Origin: Bacteroidales bacterium
Lineage (GTDB): Bacteria; Bacteroidota; Bacteroidia; Bacteroidales; NBLH01
DNA length: 8,551 nt
Direction: 5' to 3'
NCBI GenBank assembly: GCA_027083715.1
Contig: JALWNR010000875.1
Coordinates: forward strand, 1-8,551
This document shows, piece by piece, positions 5,857 through 8,551 of the stretch. The notes under the pieces were generated by a model, which saw only the letters and a list, made by a program, of their open reading frames with translations, searched no databases and had not been told where the DNA came from. Position numbers and translations under genes: made by a program. Positions within the stretch are counted from its first letter, which is position 1; each line of letters begins with the position of its first letter.

Positions 5857-8193
5857 CTAAAAATTTATCATTTTTACATGAATGTAAATGTCTGTATTTC
5901 TTCCTTTATCATCGGTACAGGAAATTTTTATGCGTCCTTCCGGTGGTTTAAAAAAAAGTTTGTCGGTGGCTTTTCCCGATTTGTAAAATTTGTCGTTTAT
6001 GTACCAGTAAACTTTATTTACATCGATGGCTGCATTGCAGGTAAGCAACATTTGGGTGGTGTCGTTTTTATCGACAAAATATTCCACATTGTTTACAGGC
6101 GAAGTTATTTTTGGTTGATTATCAGTGAAAATACGGTTACATTCCTGATTATGTGGCGGGGGTTTAAGATATTTTATTTGATTATCTTCATAATAATTTA
6201 CAATTTCGGGTGGATAATTGGGATACCATGCAGTAATATAGCCGGTTTGGGGCAAGCAAGATGTACAATAGGCAATGCTGCTGTCGGGCGAAATCATTAC
6301 TTTTTTCAGGTGTTGGCATTTTTTGTTGGAAGAAACTTGTGGGATGTATAAATCATCGGTTAAGTTGGTGCAAAAGCTGTTGGGTATTAAACCTGTTTCT
6401 GAACAAACTGTGCGGTAAGATACATCTTTGGGCATTGAAAACCATTGGGTTTGTGAACGATAGTCTATGGTATTGAAAATTTCAAAAAGTAGAGGGGCAG
6501 CTGTTTGCGAACCACTTAAATTCTCAACACTTTCGGCAGAAAAATTGCCTACCCAAACACCAATTGTGTAATTTTTGTTGTAACCAATGCTCCAGGCATC
6601 TTTTCGTCCGTAGGAAGTGCCTGTTTTCCATGCTACTTTGGGTAAATCGGCACTGTTTTGCCATTCTAATGGCAGGTCGGGGCGAGTTACTTTGGTTAAT
6701 ATCTGCGTTAGCATATAATCTGCTGCGGGAGATATTACAGGGAAACCTGATTTTACGGTGTCTTGCATCAACCAATTAAAGTTTGTGTATATACCTTTGT
6801 TGGCAAAAGTATGATACATGCCTGTAAGTTCTTCCAGTGAAACACCACAGCCACCCAGCACAACTGAAAGTCCTAATTTTTTCTCGTCTTTTTGAATTTG
6901 ACGAAAATTGATTTTTTTTAAATGATTAACAAAACGCCATGTTTTGTATTGTTGTAAAATTTTTACGGCAGCTACGTTTAACGAGTTGGTTAAAGCATAT
7001 GTAATACTAACGTATCCATGATATTTTTCATCGTAATTGTGTGGTTCGTAACCGCTGTAATTTACCGGTACATCCGAAATTTTCATTTTAGGCGTAATCA
7101 TGCCTTTATCAAAAGACAGTGCATAAAGAAATGGTTTTAAAGTGCTTCCGGGCGAACGAATTGCTTTTATTCCATCTACTTGTCCTGCATCATCTTTGTT
7201 GTAAAAGTCGGCAGAGCCGATATAACAAATTACTGAATTTGTAGCATTATCAATAATTAGAACTGCTGCATTTTTTACATTTTGATTATATAAACGATTG
7301 ATGTAGTTTTTAGTTAATGCTTCGATTTTTAATTGTTTTTTTATATCTAAGTGTGTGTAAATATTTGCTTTATCAGGAAACATATTTTTTATGCGAAGTG
7401 CAAAATGTGGTGCTTTTTTAGGTGCTGAATTTCTTTTTGCTGTAAGAGGTTCTTTTAATGCATCGGCAATATCTTCTTTGCTGAATAAGTTTGCTTTTTC
7501 AAAGTGTTTTAGCCATTTGTTGCGTATTTTAATGATACTGTCGTTATCTTTTCCCATAGTTAAGGAGTTAGGGCGATTTGGAATTACAGAGAGTGCTGTT
7601 ATTTCGGCTAAACTAAGGTGATTAGGTGCTTTCTCAAAATACAATACCGACGCGGCTTTAACGCCTTCGATATTTCCGCCATAAGGTACTAAATTAAGGT
7701 ATGTTTGCAGGATTTCATCTTTTGAGAATTTCCATTCTAATTGTAATGCACGAAACATTTCTACTATTTTGTTCCGGTAGGTCCGTGGTTTTGGTTGCAG
7801 TAGTCGGGCAACTTGCATGGTAATGGTTGATGCTCCCGATGTTCTTTTTTGTTGGATAATATTATTAAAAATTGCTCTGAAAATTGCTATAATATTAATT
7901 CCTGGATGATAATAAAAGTATTTATCTTCTTTATAGATTATTGATTTACGTAAAAGCGGGGTAATTTCCGAGAGTTCGGTTTTCATCCGCCATTTTTCAT
8001 CACTGCTAAGGAATGCGTGTATCACTGTACTGTCTGATGCAAGCACAATTTGTGAGTATTTAATGTTTACTTTTAATGGGAAAATGATATTTAAAAGAAA
8101 AAACAAAAAAATACCTGAAAATATTATATATAAAGGAATACGTAATTTGATTGGTATTTTGCTGAAATATAGCCGGATGGATCTGATATTCAC
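5857..8193 (-). CDS. pbpC: Bifunctional penicillin-binding protein 1C (transglycosylase/transpeptidase)
   Basis: Inner-membrane class A PBP that polymerises glycan strands and can cross-link peptides in the periplasm. 778 residues, close to E. coli PbpC (770). Layout: short cytoplasmic tail, signal-anchor helix about 20-40, glycosyltransferase domain about 60-235 with catalytic E89 in EDKYFYYHPG and the GASTITMQVARLL block (120-132), transpeptidase domain about 305-570 with nucleophile S350 in SPGSTLKPF, S404-L-N406 and K523-T-G-T526, a cysteine-rich linker (C597, C608, C626, C643, C646), and the PBP1C-specific C-terminal beta domain about 690-778. All catalytic motifs are intact. The start is GTG at 8193: an in-frame TAA lies a few codons upstream, and the first downstream ATG is codon 70, beyond the membrane anchor. 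ATG at 8195 is out of frame and immediately followed by TGA. pbpC often accompanies an alpha-2-macroglobulin gene; none is visible here. Confidence 0.96.
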   Translation of the reverse strand: MNIRSIRLYFSKIPIKLRIPLYIIFSGIFLFFLLNIIFPLKVNIKYSQIVLASDSTVIHAFLSSDEKWRMKTELSEITPLLRKSIIYKEDKYFYYHPGINIIAIFRAIFNNIIQQKRTSGASTITMQVARLLQPKPRTYRNKIVEMFRALQLEWKFSKDEILQTYLNLVPYGGNIEGVKAASVLYFEKAPNHLSLAEITALSVIPNRPNSLTMGKDNDSIIKIRNKWLKHFEKANLFSKEDIADALKEPLTAKRNSAPKKAPHFALRIKNMFPDKANIYTHLDIKKQLKIEALTKNYINRLYNQNVKNAAVLIIDNATNSVICYIGSADFYNKDDAGQVDGIKAIRSPGSTLKPFLYALSFDKGMITPKMKISDVPVNYSGYEPHNYDEKYHGYVSITYALTNSLNVAAVKILQQYKTWRFVNHLKKINFRQIQKDEKKLGLSVVLGGCGVSLEELTGMYHTFANKGIYTNFNWLMQDTVKSGFPVISPAADYMLTQILTKVTRPDLPLEWQNSADLPKVAWKTGTSYGRKDAWSIGYNKNYTIGVWVGNFSAESVENLSGSQTAAPLLFEIFNTIDYRSQTQWFSMPKDVSYRTVCSETGLIPNSFCTNLTDDLYIPQVSSNKKCQHLKKVMISPDSSIAYCTSCLPQTGYITAWYPNYPPEIVNYYEDNQIKYLKPPPHNQECNRIFTDNQPKITSPVNNVEYFVDKNDTTQMLLTCNAAIDVNKVYWYINDKFYKSGKATDKLFFKPPEGRIKISCTDDKGRNTDIYIHVKMINF

Positions 8194-8242
8194 ATAAAAC
8201 TGTTTTAGTTAGTTGCTGTATTGGTTATTGGTGGATGATGCT

Positions 8243-8269
8243 AATTAATATATACCAAATATATTAATT
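8243..8269. promoter_or_regulatory. Perfect AT palindrome overlapping a promoter-like box upstream of pbpC
   Basis: AATTAATATAT (8243-8253) and ATATATTAATT (8259-8269) are perfect 11-base complements around ACCAA. On the - strand the palindrome contains TATATTTG (8263-8256), a full match to the -7 consensus TAnnTTTG, about 62 bases before the pbpC GTG. The site could be an operator over the pbpC promoter, or a weak AT hairpin ending the upstream gene, whose stop codon lies 2 bases away. No clear -33 element is seen. Confidence 0.5.
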
Positions 8270-8271
8270 TA

Positions 8272-8551
8272 TCAATTACTTGAATTATAGTACAACATTA
8301 AAATAAAACCGGTAATTAACAATAATCCAAATGAAACACCGATAATCGTTTCCCAAGAAATAGAATTACTATTATTATCTTTATTAATATCAAGCAATTT
8401 GCTTTCTGCTTTATTAAATCGTTCCGTGATTTTTTCTGAAATATCATCAATTATCCTTTCCCCAATCTCTTCATCACTTGCCGCATTTTCAACAGTAAAT
8501 TCTATTAAATCATCCGGTGAATTTTGTATATTCTTTACCGGTTCTTTATTC
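8272..8551 (-). CDS. C-terminal part of an unrecognised protein with a C-terminal membrane helix
   Basis: An open frame enters from the right edge on the - strand and ends at TGA (8274-8272); 92 residues are visible and no plausible start codon precedes the main body, so the gene continues outside. It was read directly from the reverse complement. The visible part is acidic and polar (SPDDLIEFTVENAASDEEI), followed by a charged, probably helical stretch about 26-55 (GERIIDDISEKITERFNKAE), an Asn/Ser-rich hinge about 56-65 (INKDNNSNSI), and one hydrophobic helix about 67-88, ending YYNSSN. With the helix at the extreme C-terminus, the visible part would lie on one side of the membrane, probably the cytoplasm, as in tail-anchored proteins. 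It lies upstream of pbpC in the same orientation with a 78-base gap. I do not recognise the family. Confidence 0.75.
   Translation of the reverse strand, partial: NKEPVKNIQNSPDDLIEFTVENAASDEEIGERIIDDISEKITERFNKAESKLLDINKDNNSNSISWETIIGVSFGLLLITGFILMLYYNSSN

Noticed and set aside
5647..6351. Long + strand open frame (234 codons)
   Set aside because: It reads through the folded repeat and then antisense through the well-supported C-terminal part of pbpC; its protein shows only antisense-like composition and no family features.
6261..7621. Several 71-83 codon frames inside pbpC on either strand
   Set aside because: All overlap the intact pbpC frame with its complete catalytic motifs and have no independent support.

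Overview
The window looks like chromosomal DNA of a low-GC Bacteroidota bacterium. The basis is: A/T-rich leaders without Shine-Dalgarno sequences; two good matches to the Bacteroidota -7 promoter box TAnnTTTG; protein family variants typical of that phylum (a ferrochelatase with a four-cysteine insertion, a small His-containing four-helix membrane protein, an exported C1-type peptidase); and short palindromic intergenic repeats of the kind that litter these genomes. The genus cannot be fixed from the sequence.

Left half (1-4303, + strand): a late heme-biosynthesis block. It begins with the C-terminal three quarters of HemN (oxygen-independent coproporphyrinogen III oxidase, cut by the window edge). 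Next are an FAD-dependent protoporphyrinogen/coproporphyrinogen oxidase (HemG/HemY type), a 146-residue four-helix membrane protein with intramembrane histidines, and ferrochelatase HemH. Together HemN, HemG and HemH would carry coproporphyrinogen III to protoheme. The membrane protein sits inside this block and is the most interesting candidate for an undescribed accessory role. The gaps on both sides of hemG hold two direct copies of a roughly 90-110 bp repeat, and the left copy lies in a cluster of small hairpin elements.

Middle (4304-5533): a perfect 19-bp inverted repeat forms a bidirectional terminator between hemH and a convergent gene for an exported papain-like cysteine peptidase of the bleomycin hydrolase/PepC type, which has its own putative promoter at 5565-5572.

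Right half (5534-8551, - strand): a roughly 320-base gap holds a strongly folded, more G+C-rich element of about 147 bp that ends on the base next to the stop codon of pbpC. pbpC encodes a complete bifunctional penicillin-binding protein 1C. It appears to start at GTG overlapped by an ATGTGA start-stop, and is preceded by a 27-bp AT-rich palindrome containing a promoter-like box. The window ends in the C-terminal part of an unrecognised protein with one C-terminal membrane helix.

Overall this is mostly housekeeping content. I see no defence, phage, CRISPR or secretion system. The points worth a second look are the membrane protein in the heme block, the repeats flanking hemG, and the folded element beside pbpC.
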